This document shows, in pieces, positions 51,654 to 60,401 of a stretch of DNA of 64,000 bases; the stretch's first letter is position 1, and every line of letters begins with the position of its first letter. The DNA is from JABDMH01 sp050298535 (GTDB lineage Bacteria; Bacteroidota; Bacteroidia; Chitinophagales; Saprospiraceae), in the NCBI GenBank assembly GCA_050298535.1, contig JBNKUI010000114.1, positions 65,934 to 129,933 of the forward strand, given 5' to 3'. The notes beneath the pieces are model-generated. The model ran no database searches. It had not been told where the DNA came from and was given only the letters and a program-made list of their open reading frames with translations. The position numbers were made by a program, and so were the translations under genes.

Positions 51654-53849
51654 ATGAAATTTAATTGGATCAGCATATGCTTTCTGATGCTTTGTATCTA
51701 CAAAGCGGGTTGGAGTCAGAATCTTACAGAGTACTCCCGGTTCCACACCACAGTGCAGCCATGGAGCCCTCTTCCATATTCGAAGGACCGGGTTCTTGAA
51801 TTAGTGGAAGAACTTGTCGAAAAAAACACACAGATTCAAGATAGCACGGGTGCTATAATTGATCCAGTCTTACAGCGTGAGCATCAATACTCCACGCCCT
51901 ATTTTGCTCATGCCGTGGGTACTCTATTACGGTATGGGAGAGGACAGGAGTTTTTGCAAAATGGGGTGGCGGCTATGGATAAAGCACTCTCTGACTTTCG
52001 AAAGGGAACGGCACATATCCCGGATCAGCACGGAGAATTTTATATCGCAGCCCTGGCAAAAGCACTTCCTCTCTACAAGACCTTTGTGGATCAGAGGACA
52101 TATGATGACTGGTTGTCGAAGATTAAAACACCACTGAGCGTCATATGGAAAGGTTCTGACAAAAGTCTGAACAACTGGAGGACATATGTCATGAAGGGTG
52201 AGTGGGAGAGAGCACAAAAAGGCTGGGCCGATAAGGACAGTGTGGTGGATTTCATAGAACACAATTGGGAGCATGAAACACAGAAACTTCGCATTGCCAT
52301 GGATCCTCAGGGTTTATATCAGGACTGGAGTAGTGATCCTCAATCATTGGCAGTAGAAGCCGTCGGTCGTGGTAATCTGACCGCAATTGCATTCGGAGGT
52401 TATGATGGTCCTTCTGCTACTGAAATAAAAGATGCCATCATGCGGGGAGCCATGACATCCTTACAATTAATGAGCCCTACAGGTCAATGTCCTCCTAATG
52501 GTCGAACCGATAATCACGTTTTTAATGACATTTTGTATCAGCTCATCTTCCAGACACATGCTTTTGCGGCGAAAAAAGCGGGAAATGTAAAAATGGCAGG
52601 ACAATTTCAGCGAGCTGCTGCATTGTCCTTCGAAAGTATACAGAGATGGATTCGGGAAGATGAAGGATGGGCTGGCGCTCTTAGCATCACCAAAAACCAC
52701 TTCGAACCCGGCGATCGGGTGGGTTATCAACCGGCAAGTCAATGGGGTAATTACAGTGGTGCCATGATGTTTCACCTGGCGGAAGTTGTTGAATTGATAG
52801 ATGAAAGTATTGAGCAGGTGCCGGTACCAGCTGAAATCGGAGGATACGCCACCGAAACAAATTCGGCATTCTCCACCTTCACGGCTAATGCAGGTGGAAT
52901 GCAGGTAGTGATAAATCTGCGAGGTGCATCCGTTCCTAAGTATGACAAATACTGGACCCCACTGGGAGCGGTACGCTTTTCGAAAGTCAATTGGGATGAT
53001 CGCTTAGGTCCTTCGGATGGTATACGGAATCTAACTTTTCAACCAAATGAGTCCTCAATCTGGCCGGGCACGGGACTTACCTTCGGCCCAATCTGGAAAA
53101 GGGGTGACAGGTGGGTGCGATTGGCAGATATGGCGCATCACTATCAAGGCAAAGTGGATGTGAAGTTTGTACATCCGCTTCTGGTGAAGTTTAGGATAAC
53201 ATATACGTACATGACAGGACTGGGAGGACCTTACTTTTATCAGGATTTTACAGTCACTCCCGATGGAGTAGTTACAAAACTATCATCCCCTCAGGATATT
53301 TCGTTTGGCAATTCTATTCCATTACTGACAAATGATGGACGAAAGCTCAGTCACCGAGTGGATGAAGGTATTGCCAGTACCTCGTACCCTGGAGGCCCTG
53401 ATACTCAAAACTTCATATGTTTAAACGGTATGGCTCAACTCGACACGACTGGCGATCCTCTCCTGAGTACGTATGGTTATTTGCTTCCAGTCATTTGCAC
53501 GACCGATGAGGGTGAAAACATGATATTCATCTATCCCTCGGATATCGGAGATCCGGATGCCAGAGAGGTAAAGGAGACTTATGAGGAGTTTGAAGAGGGA
53601 TTTTCGACCATTCTGGGATCTGTACAGGGTACGATATATCGAGGGCGCATAGCAGCGGGGGGATATGGATCAGGTCTGGATCTCAACAATGATGGGCATC
53701 AAGAGCTGCAATTTGATCCAGCATGCAACTTTATGGTAATCCATTCCGAAGGTCGCATTACAAGCCTCGAAACAGACCGCGAGGTGAGCTATGAGTATCA
53801 AGGAATTCAAGGAAAGATAGATCCTTTTGCAGTTGTGCAGATAGAGTGA
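51654..53849 (+). CDS. Large secreted protein, possible polysaccharide lyase-like (alpha/alpha toroid)
   Basis: 731 residues, ATG start. Signal peptide 1-22 ends KAGWSQ. The first half (about 40-390) is helical with evenly spaced Trp/Tyr (HGEFYIAALAKALPLYKTF, NNWRTYVMKGEWERAQ, LYQDWSSDPQSLAVEAVGRG), consistent with an alpha/alpha toroid. The stretch GRTDNHVFNDILYQLIFQTHA has the Asn-His and Tyr spacing seen in toroid lyases. The second half is beta-rich (about 400-731), like the C-terminal sheets of heparinase/alginate-lyase-type enzymes. I do not recognise the exact family; a lyase or hydrolase on uronate polymers is an inference from fold and neighbours. Confidence 0.6.
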   Translation: MKFNWISICFLMLCIYKAGWSQNLTEYSRFHTTVQPWSPLPYSKDRVLELVEELVEKNTQIQDSTGAIIDPVLQREHQYSTPYFAHAVGTLLRYGRGQEFLQNGVAAMDKALSDFRKGTAHIPDQHGEFYIAALAKALPLYKTFVDQRTYDDWLSKIKTPLSVIWKGSDKSLNNWRTYVMKGEWERAQKGWADKDSVVDFIEHNWEHETQKLRIAMDPQGLYQDWSSDPQSLAVEAVGRGNLTAIAFGGYDGPSATEIKDAIMRGAMTSLQLMSPTGQCPPNGRTDNHVFNDILYQLIFQTHAFAAKKAGNVKMAGQFQRAAALSFESIQRWIREDEGWAGALSITKNHFEPGDRVGYQPASQWGNYSGAMMFHLAEVVELIDESIEQVPVPAEIGGYATETNSAFSTFTANAGGMQVVINLRGASVPKYDKYWTPLGAVRFSKVNWDDRLGPSDGIRNLTFQPNESSIWPGTGLTFGPIWKRGDRWVRLADMAHHYQGKVDVKFVHPLLVKFRITYTYMTGLGGPYFYQDFTVTPDGVVTKLSSPQDISFGNSIPLLTNDGRKLSHRVDEGIASTSYPGGPDTQNFICLNGMAQLDTTGDPLLSTYGYLLPVICTTDEGENMIFIYPSDIGDPDAREVKETYEEFEEGFSTILGSVQGTIYRGRIAAGGYGSGLDLNNDGHQELQFDPACNFMVIHSEGRITSLETDREVSYEYQGIQGKIDPFAVVQIE

Positions 53850-53944
53850 TAGTCTTTAACGCTAATCATTGTCAATATGAGAGGTAATCGCTGTCACCTC
53901 TGGTGGTTTGTCCTTCTTTTAACTTGGTTGTAAACTACTTGTAT

Positions 53945-54367
53945 ATGAACATTAAAATAGCCGATCTGATGGTGGCACATGTAGTCACCACGCAGCCTCA
54001 CAAAAGTTTGGGGCACGTCAAAGATATAATGCAGAAGAATGGAATAAGCTCGGTGCCTGTCGTGGATAGCGATAATCATCCGGTGGGAATTGTGACGTCG
54101 AATGATTTGAGTAAGGGACTAAAGGATACGACGCCTGTGAGTCAGATATTACCTGAACACGTCATTTGTGTTCCTGCATACAACGATATATCGGTGGCCG
54201 CCAAGATCATGCGCAACCACAATATTCATCATGTGCTGGTCACGCATGAAAAGGAACTGGTGGGGATCATTAGCTCATTTGATTTGCTGAAATTGCTGGA
54301 TGATCATAAATTTACGATGAAGAATCCTCCCACACCTAGTAAGAAAAAATCCAGAGGTGGCAGGTGA
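53945..54367 (+). CDS. CBS domain pair protein
   Basis: 140 residues from ATG 53945 (MNIKIADLMVAHVVTTQP); an in-frame start at 53903 adds an unlikely tail. Two CBS motifs: VKDIMQKNGISSVPVVDSDNHPVGIVTSNDL and AAKIMRNHNIHHVLVTHEKELVGIISSFDLL. CBS pairs bind adenosyl ligands (AMP, ATP, SAM) and act as regulators. The tail (PPTPSKKKSRGGR) is basic. No effector domain is fused, so partner and ligand are unknown. Confidence 0.85.
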   Translation: MNIKIADLMVAHVVTTQPHKSLGHVKDIMQKNGISSVPVVDSDNHPVGIVTSNDLSKGLKDTTPVSQILPEHVICVPAYNDISVAAKIMRNHNIHHVLVTHEKELVGIISSFDLLKLLDDHKFTMKNPPTPSKKKSRGGR

Positions 54368-54392
54368 TTTGTCTGACCTCTAAGTTTGTGGC

Positions 54393-55073
54393 TTGAAGAA
54401 AGTACAATTATTTCTCTTATTGATCATCTGCCTGGCAAGTGGGAGTGGGGTACATGCCCAGGTCGCCTTGATCGATGATGCGGATGGCTACACCAATTTG
54501 CGCAAGGGACCCGATGTGCAAAGTGAGATTGTAGCTCAGATCCCTGATGGATATGTCTTCTTCTACAACTATGACCATATTGTAAAGGAGGATCCATGGG
54601 TCGAGGTCTTTATTGCTAAAGATCCTTTTTCATTGGGTGCCATGGAGTCTGGAGATCAGGTAGGATTTGTACATCGATCCCGAATAAAACTGCTGGAACA
54701 ATGGGAAAAATACGATGGAGAGGATTTTTCATTTAGATATGATTTGGCTCCTTTTGACAGTACCCAGTTTAGCATTGATCGTGAGGCGGGATGGATTGTT
54801 GGCATTAATGGTAGATCTCCCTGGGGTGTACTGAAAGAGTTGCCACTTAATAGTATAGAGCAGGTACATGTAACTTATGCTGATCGTAGGGTTACCGTTC
54901 ATAAGGCCTTTTTTCAGGATATTTATCAATGCCACAATGATTTCGTAGTTTACAGAAGAGGTGATACATTTTACGTACATCATGGCAGTGGCGATGGGGA
55001 GAGCTACTACGAAATCGTGTGGGTTTTTAATGCCAGCGGACTTGTCCAGCGGTTGGTAGGTGCTCCCTTCTAA
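54393..55073 (+). CDS. Secreted SH3-domain protein
   Basis: 226 residues from TTG 54393. Signal peptide about 1-23 (LFLLLIICLASGSGVHAQ). Then a bacterial SH3 domain (IDDADGYTNLRKGPDVQSEIVAQIPDGYVFFYN...VGFVHRSRIKLL), which usually binds peptidoglycan or peptides. The C-terminal ~120 residues (DFSFRYDLAPFDSTQFSI, INGRSPWGVLKELPLNSIEQV) are beta-rich and unassigned. Lies 25 bp after the CBS gene; a shared transcript is possible. Confidence 0.72.
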   Translation: MKKVQLFLLLIICLASGSGVHAQVALIDDADGYTNLRKGPDVQSEIVAQIPDGYVFFYNYDHIVKEDPWVEVFIAKDPFSLGAMESGDQVGFVHRSRIKLLEQWEKYDGEDFSFRYDLAPFDSTQFSIDREAGWIVGINGRSPWGVLKELPLNSIEQVHVTYADRRVTVHKAFFQDIYQCHNDFVVYRRGDTFYVHHGSGDGESYYEIVWVFNASGLVQRLVGAPF

Positions 55074-55107
55074 AGTCTCTGTCCGCTATTTTGAATAAAC
55101 TGTTGCT

Positions 55108-57717
55108 ATGAAGACATTAATTGCACTATGTGCATGCTGTGGCATGTATTTTTATGCCCCTGCACAGACCTTTAACATTCAAGGAGATCTGGATAATCCA
55201 CAAATAAGCTTTGCCATTGCCGAAATTCAGATGGCTATTTCAGAAAAGAACATGAACACCGTGTTGGGTACCGTGAGGGACGGTGCTTCACAAGACATTT
55301 CTCAAATCATCTTGTTATCCGAAGAGGGTAATGCAGGTGGTCAAATGTTGGCATCGCTCAATCTGGGTGACCTTCCACCTCTAGAAAACGAGGGATTCAG
55401 TATTCGATCTTCCGACAACACATATTGGGTCATCGGAGGTGCCAGCGCCGGGGTGATGTATGGCGGACTTGAATTGGCGGAAATGATCAGGACAGATAAA
55501 TTAAATCAGAACCTGTCCCTTGATAAAAATCCGTACATGGGAATGAGGGGTACGAAGTTTAACATTCCCCTGGATGTTCGCACACCCAGTTATTCAGATA
55601 TGAGCGATGCCGGGCAGAAAAATATTCCCGAAATGTGGAGCATGGATTTTTGGCAAGAGTATATTGACAACCTGGCTCGCTATCGATACAACTATATTTC
55701 CCTGTGGAATTTGCATCCTTTTCCCTCACTGGTGAAAGTACCTGATTATCCGAATGTAGCGCTGGATGATGTGCATCGATCCACCCATGATTTCGATGAA
55801 TTTTATACACTGCAGGGCCGATTGTATGATGCTCCCGAAATTGTTGATAATTATGAGGTGGTTAAGGAAATGTCCATCGATGAAAAGATCCAATTTTGGA
55901 ATGAAGTAATGGCATACGGTAAAAGCAGAAATGTTGATTTCTACATCGTGACCTGGAATGTCTTTGACTATGGTGCCGAAGGTAAATATGGAATCACGGA
56001 CGATCTGGATAATGAAATTACCAAGGATTATTTCCGAAAAAGTATTACGCAGTTATTTCTCACCTACCCGGATCTGAAAGGCATTGGATTGACTACGGGA
56101 GAAAATATGGAAGGAGCGGATTTTGAGGCAAAAGAAGATTGGATGTGGGAGACTTATGGGTTGGGCGTGCTGGATGTGTTTAATAGTCAACCCGATCGAC
56201 AAATCACATTTTTGCACCGACAGCATCAGGCGGGTGCTGTGGATATCGCGGAGCGATTCAAACCGCTTGCACAGCATCCCAACGTCGATTTTATTTTCAG
56301 TTTTAAATACGCACAAGCACATGTATATAGTTCGACCACGCAAATTTATCATCCTGAGTTTGTGGAGGAAATATCCAACAATGATTTGAAAACGATCTGG
56401 ACACTACGAAATGATGACATTTATTATTTCAGATGGGGAGCTCCCGATTACGTCAGAGAATTCATCAAAAATATTCCCTATGACGTATCCCGTGGTTATT
56501 ACTATGGGTCGGATCAATATATCTGGGGCCGTGAATTTTTGAACACAGAACCATCCCTTCCCCGAAATATAGAGATCGTTAAACACTGGTATCACTGGAT
56601 GATCTGGGGCCGACTGGGATACGACCCCGAAATGAGCAATCAGGAATTTGTCGATATCCTGGCAGCCTACTTCAAGGGTGTGGATGCTGAACAATTATTT
56701 AAAGGCTGGCAGGAGGCATCCTATATTTATCCTAAAGTGACAGGCTTTCACTGGGGACAATTGGATTTTCAGTGGTATATCGAGGGAGGGAAGAGTCGAA
56801 AAGGTCCTGCTGAAAATCCGGTGGGGTTCCATGATTTAAATCGGTTTATTTCGCTGCCCCCACATGCGGGCACTAATTATGTTTCCATACCTGATTATGT
56901 CGAGAATCAAAACATTGGATCAGGGATGAAATCACCGCTGGACGTTGCAGATGAAATTTTGGCTCATTCGGATCAAGCCATATTGGGGGTAGATAAGATT
57001 AAGTACGTAGATAATAAAGAATTAAGGCAAACGGTCAAGGATATTAAAGCGATGGCGTACTTGGGAAAATATTATGGGCATAAAATTAAAGCGGCCACCC
57101 ATTTAGCCTTTTTTAGAAAAAATCTTGCAAGTGATCACCAACAAAAGGCGATTGAAGAAGCCAATCAATCTGCGCATTATTGGAGAGTTTATGCTGCCTC
57201 AGCTTTAAGCCAAAACAAAAACCCCCTCTGGACGAACAGAGTGGGACACGTCAATTGGAGGGAGACTTTCCAGGACGTAGTCAACGAGATTAATAATTTG
57301 GGTGGTGCAATAAATATTCCCTCCGCAGATCTACCCGAGACAGGAGATGTGCTGGAGGCGGAAGCCGCAGATTTACACAATTACCGCATCGAAAATAGTC
57401 TGGATGGATATTCCGGCGATGGCTATATTCAGTCGAGTGGAGCACATCGTCAGGTGACCTGGACCTATGCTGCTAGTGAGACCGGTATGTATCGTCTCAC
57501 CTTCCGCTACAGTATGGATTGGCTGGAAGATGACATCTCATCCCTTCAGGTTGATGGGCGCGATCAAGACTTTAGCCTGTGGTCTACAGGTAGCCGTGAC
57601 ACTTGGGCTTGGGATCAGGTCACAGTGCACTGGTCTCCTGGAGAGCATACGATTTCACTAGCCCCCGAGCGCTATGCCCTCATTGATTGTCTACAAGTAG
57701 AGTATGTAGGGCAGTAA
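55108..57717 (+). CDS. Secreted glycoside hydrolase-like protein with C-terminal CBM
   Basis: 869 residues, ATG start. Signal peptide 1-19 ends APAQ. About 20-140 is a GH20b/GH67-N-like domain (QISFAIAEIQMAISEKN, YWVIGGASAGVMYGGLELAEMI). About 145-560 is a TIM-barrel region: MRGTKFNIPLDVRTPSYSD, YRYNYISLWNLHPFPSLV, VDFYIVTWNVFDYG, DLKGIGLTTGENM (probable acid/base region) and YYYGSDQYIWGREF. About 750-869 (LEAEAADLHNYRIENS..., TWTYAASETGMYRLTFRYS) is a CBM6/35-like sandwich. It resembles proteins sometimes labelled alpha-glucuronidase-like in marine Bacteroidetes; the exact GH family and substrate are not certain. Confidence 0.78.
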   Translation: MKTLIALCACCGMYFYAPAQTFNIQGDLDNPQISFAIAEIQMAISEKNMNTVLGTVRDGASQDISQIILLSEEGNAGGQMLASLNLGDLPPLENEGFSIRSSDNTYWVIGGASAGVMYGGLELAEMIRTDKLNQNLSLDKNPYMGMRGTKFNIPLDVRTPSYSDMSDAGQKNIPEMWSMDFWQEYIDNLARYRYNYISLWNLHPFPSLVKVPDYPNVALDDVHRSTHDFDEFYTLQGRLYDAPEIVDNYEVVKEMSIDEKIQFWNEVMAYGKSRNVDFYIVTWNVFDYGAEGKYGITDDLDNEITKDYFRKSITQLFLTYPDLKGIGLTTGENMEGADFEAKEDWMWETYGLGVLDVFNSQPDRQITFLHRQHQAGAVDIAERFKPLAQHPNVDFIFSFKYAQAHVYSSTTQIYHPEFVEEISNNDLKTIWTLRNDDIYYFRWGAPDYVREFIKNIPYDVSRGYYYGSDQYIWGREFLNTEPSLPRNIEIVKHWYHWMIWGRLGYDPEMSNQEFVDILAAYFKGVDAEQLFKGWQEASYIYPKVTGFHWGQLDFQWYIEGGKSRKGPAENPVGFHDLNRFISLPPHAGTNYVSIPDYVENQNIGSGMKSPLDVADEILAHSDQAILGVDKIKYVDNKELRQTVKDIKAMAYLGKYYGHKIKAATHLAFFRKNLASDHQQKAIEEANQSAHYWRVYAASALSQNKNPLWTNRVGHVNWRETFQDVVNEINNLGGAINIPSADLPETGDVLEAEAADLHNYRIENSLDGYSGDGYIQSSGAHRQVTWTYAASETGMYRLTFRYSMDWLEDDISSLQVDGRDQDFSLWSTGSRDTWAWDQVTVHWSPGEHTISLAPERYALIDCLQVEYVGQ

Positions 57718-57913
57718 TTTTTGTCGGTATCCGGTGTCCGGTGTCCGGATTGCCTTTCCCGCTACCCCGGCCCTGTTTTCTCGCAAGCTGCGAAAACCGG
57801 GAGTCTACCCGCTATCCGTTTATTTGTCACTAGTTGAATAATCTGCAAGTATACAGAACTCAACACTTCAACAGTTCGACGATTCAACCCTTCGACAGAA
57901 AGCAGTTATGTCA
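57718..57913. repeat. Repeat-like spacer with inverted repeat and 21-nt dispersed element
   Basis: Contains GGTGTCC tandem units near 57733-57747 and a long hairpin at 57766-57801 (CCCGG..GTTTT-TCGCA pairing with TGCGA-AAAC..CCGGG). A 21-nt element at 57868-57888 recurs at 59087-59107 with one mismatch. No gene. Confidence 0.55.
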
Positions 57914-58804
57914 TCACTTCAAAGTCAAGTCGAATGATTTGCTCTCCTTGCGATTAAATAGTTTAATCTTATAGTCCCCTGGAGGTAGCACAAGCGGAAG
58001 TCTTGTGAAGCGATGTTTAATTTCGACGATGTCTACTGGCGTTCCATCTTCCCTGGCAGGTGGGTAGGCGGCTAAGAAAAATGGTGTTTTGATTTGTATA
58101 GAATCAAATGGCAATTCATACATGACACTTTCATTTTCAAATAACCAATCAGGTCTACCTATTGTATATCGGGTTTTGGGATGCATAATTTCCAGATCGA
58201 CGTGTGGGGAAAATTTGATGTGATTTCCGTCAGTATCTAGAAGGACAGAGGGGGTGCTAACATTTAATTGTTCAAGCAGCCCATGTTCAGTCTCTATGAC
58301 TTTCTCAGTGAAATTATCCTGATAAATGGTCAATGGGTCAAGACCTGTTTTTTCTTTTAGGTATTTCGCCATAAAGAAACTATTCCTCCGCTTAATCGTG
58401 TCAGATTCGATGGCGTGGTACCATCCACAGTGAATGATGCATTTTCCCTCTCGATTATTCTCTAGATACTTGATGATATTTTCTGCTTGAATTTCGTCCC
58501 GATCTTTAGACTCGGATCGGTAGGTACGTTCATAACCAAAGATTTGGTAACCTGCATCAATTGCTGTACGAATCAATCGACTCATTTGAGGTTCGTTCGC
58601 GTAGATCCCCGAGATGGGACCAGCCATGGCATATCCTCGCTGTTGTAGTGCTGTATCCAATAAAAAATTGGATCGGGTACTGTCAGGATTTAGAGCTTCG
58701 AGACCCAAATATTTATACCCTTTATCTCGCAAGACAGATAAAAGTTTTCTTGAAAAGATTCGATGGAAAGCCAGATAGATTAGGAAAGATAGAGATAACT
58801 TCAT
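57914..58804 (-). CDS. Unknown protein, probably N-terminally truncated
   Basis: 296 residues. The first residues (MKLSLSFLIYLAFHRIFSRKLL) resemble the middle of a longer protein rather than a real N-terminus: FHRIFSRKLLSVLRDKGYKYLGLEALNP looks like the conserved HR..(F/T)..LL..L...GY.YL..EAL stretch of ChaN/TraB-like or erythromycin-esterase-like proteins, which normally has 40-100 residues before it. Later YQIFGYERT, GKCIIHCGWYHAIE and WLFENESVMYELPFDSI are retained. It may be a decaying gene or one using a new start at the edge of a repeat region. Function unknown. Confidence 0.55.
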   Translation of the reverse strand: MKLSLSFLIYLAFHRIFSRKLLSVLRDKGYKYLGLEALNPDSTRSNFLLDTALQQRGYAMAGPISGIYANEPQMSRLIRTAIDAGYQIFGYERTYRSESKDRDEIQAENIIKYLENNREGKCIIHCGWYHAIESDTIKRRNSFFMAKYLKEKTGLDPLTIYQDNFTEKVIETEHGLLEQLNVSTPSVLLDTDGNHIKFSPHVDLEIMHPKTRYTIGRPDWLFENESVMYELPFDSIQIKTPFFLAAYPPAREDGTPVDIVEIKHRFTRLPLVLPPGDYKIKLFNRKESKSFDLTLK

Positions 58805-58991
58805 ACTGATGAAGATGTTGAATTATAAAGATTAGTTGTATATCAGCTCTACAGTTTCACAGCGGGCAGACTCCCCGAATCGGAGTATGCGAGCAACCTC
58901 CGCTCTGGCTACGGTTGCCACTGAAAATCAGATACCCTGCGCCCCAGGGCTTCGGCTACCGGACAGGCCGGGGGTCGTGTGTGAGCAAAGC

Positions 58992-59052
58992 GCAGTCTAG
59001 CAGTGAGCAGTCTGGCAGTTTGCAGTCTTGCAGTCTTGCAGTCTTGCAGTCT
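58992..59052 (+). repeat. Octamer tandem array (GCAGTCTT)
   Basis: Three exact and one partial GCAGTCTT units at 59022-59052, preceded by degenerate units from 58992 (GCAGTCTA, GCAGTCTG, GCAGTTT). Confidence 0.85.
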
Positions 59053-59216
59053 ACAGTGTTTTCCTTGATTATACATAATCGACAAATCAACAGTTCGACA
59101 ATTCAACTATTAACTATTCAAGCAGCATCCCCGTATTTTGGAGGTAAAGGAAACAACTCAACACCTCAACACACCCACACTCACTCTGCCATCCGAAACT
59201 TCAGTGCAGGATGGAC

Positions 59217-59260
59217 GCACACTCACACACACACTCACACTCACACTCACACTCACACCC
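59217..59260 (+). repeat. ACTCAC microsatellite
   Basis: ACTCAC units mixed with AC dinucleotides, ending about 36 bp before the lactonase ATG. Confidence 0.85.
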
Positions 59261-59295
59261 AAAATTAGTATATTGTTTAATAAATCCATCCGATC

Positions 59296-60396
59296 ATGAC
59301 ATATCAAAAGTTTCATCTCCTCGGAGTACTACTCTTTGTGTTTGCACTCTCTGTGAATGGTCAGACACGATATGTAACCGTCTCTGCGACAGGACCTGAC
59401 AGTGAAAATGGTATCCATACTTACCGAATGGCTGGTAATGGGAATTTGACCGCCGTTAGCAAAACGGACGCCATTACAGCATCCAGCTACCATACGTGGC
59501 ATCCGGATATGTCCGTATTATACGCCGTAGGTAACAATACCGTATATGCACTGAAAATGGATCGCCGAGGTAATCTGACACTGCTCAATGAGCAGCCCAG
59601 TCATGGTCGGGGCCCCTGTTACGTTTCTACGGACCAGAAGGGGCATTTTGTCATGGTGGCCAACTATTCCGGTGGGACCATCAGTATCTACCCGGTATTG
59701 GCAGATGGTTCGCTGGGAGCAAGGTTGCAAAGCATAAAACATGAGGGATCTTCAGTACATGAAGGTCGGCAGGAAGCCGCCCACCCGCACCTGATTATTT
59801 CCAGCCCGGACAATCATCATGTGCTGGTGCCGGATTTAGGCATGGATCAGATCTTTGTCTATCAGCTGGATCCCATGAAGGGCATGCTCAAGCCCAATCC
59901 CATACCTTTTGTCAAAACAGATCCGGGTACAGGTCCTCGTCACATCGAATTTCATCCTGAAAAGCCCTATTTGTTTGTGCTGAATGAACTGATGTCAACG
60001 ATTACCTCCTATCAGTGGGATGCCAATCTGGGTAAACTGACCCCCATCGAAACGCAGAAACTACTGCCGGATGATTTTGAGGGTACGAATACCTCTGCAG
60101 ATATTCATGTGACGGCCGATGGCAAATTTGTTTATGCGTCCAACCGGGGACACAACAGCCTGGCATGCTTTAAAATAATGGAGGATGGTACGATGCAGCT
60201 GGTGGATCGATATCCGAGCGACGGAGAGCGTCCTCGAAACTTCCTGATCACGCCCGATGATAAATTCATTTTGGTTGCCAACCGCCAATCCAACAAGGTG
60301 GTCCAGTTTTCCAGAGATATGGAGACAGGAGCTCTCACCAAGGTGACGGAATTTCCAGATATCCCGGAAGCACTGTGCATTAAGATGAAGCCTTAA
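59296..60396 (+). CDS. Secreted lactonase-family beta-propeller protein (6-phosphogluconolactonase-like)
   Basis: 366 residues, ATG start. Signal peptide about 1-22 (FALSVNGQ). Seven-bladed propeller of the Pgl/YbhE lactonase family: YAVGNNTVYALKMDRRGNLTLL, PCYVSTDQKGHFVMVANYSGGTISIYPVLADGSLG, PHLIISSPDNHHVLVPDLGMDQIFVYQLD, PGTGPRHIEFHPEKPYLFVLNELMSTITSYQWD and FLITPDDKFILVANRQSNKVVQF. Export suggests it acts on periplasmic sugar lactones, fitting the sugar-oxidising neighbours, rather than on the pentose phosphate pathway. Confidence 0.87.
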   Translation: MTYQKFHLLGVLLFVFALSVNGQTRYVTVSATGPDSENGIHTYRMAGNGNLTAVSKTDAITASSYHTWHPDMSVLYAVGNNTVYALKMDRRGNLTLLNEQPSHGRGPCYVSTDQKGHFVMVANYSGGTISIYPVLADGSLGARLQSIKHEGSSVHEGRQEAAHPHLIISSPDNHHVLVPDLGMDQIFVYQLDPMKGMLKPNPIPFVKTDPGTGPRHIEFHPEKPYLFVLNELMSTITSYQWDANLGKLTPIETQKLLPDDFEGTNTSADIHVTADGKFVYASNRGHNSLACFKIMEDGTMQLVDRYPSDGERPRNFLITPDDKFILVANRQSNKVVQFSRDMETGALTKVTEFPDIPEALCIKMKP

Positions 60397-60401
60397 TGTG
60401 A

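Larger units (their letters stand above)
58805..59295. repeat. Repeat-rich spacer
   Basis: 491 bp with no credible gene. It contains hairpins (ACTCC/GGAGT near 58870, GCAACC/GGTTGC near 58890-58918), an octamer tandem array, a copy of the 21-nt element and an ACTCAC microsatellite. Open frames here follow the repeats and are not taken as genes. Confidence 0.6.

Noticed and set aside
58992..59052. CRISPR-like array
   Set aside because: Units are 8 bp in direct tandem without spacers.
59211..59399. Small ORF made of His/Ser/Thr repeats
   Set aside because: It is a translation of the ACTCAC microsatellite and runs into the lactonase signal peptide in another frame.
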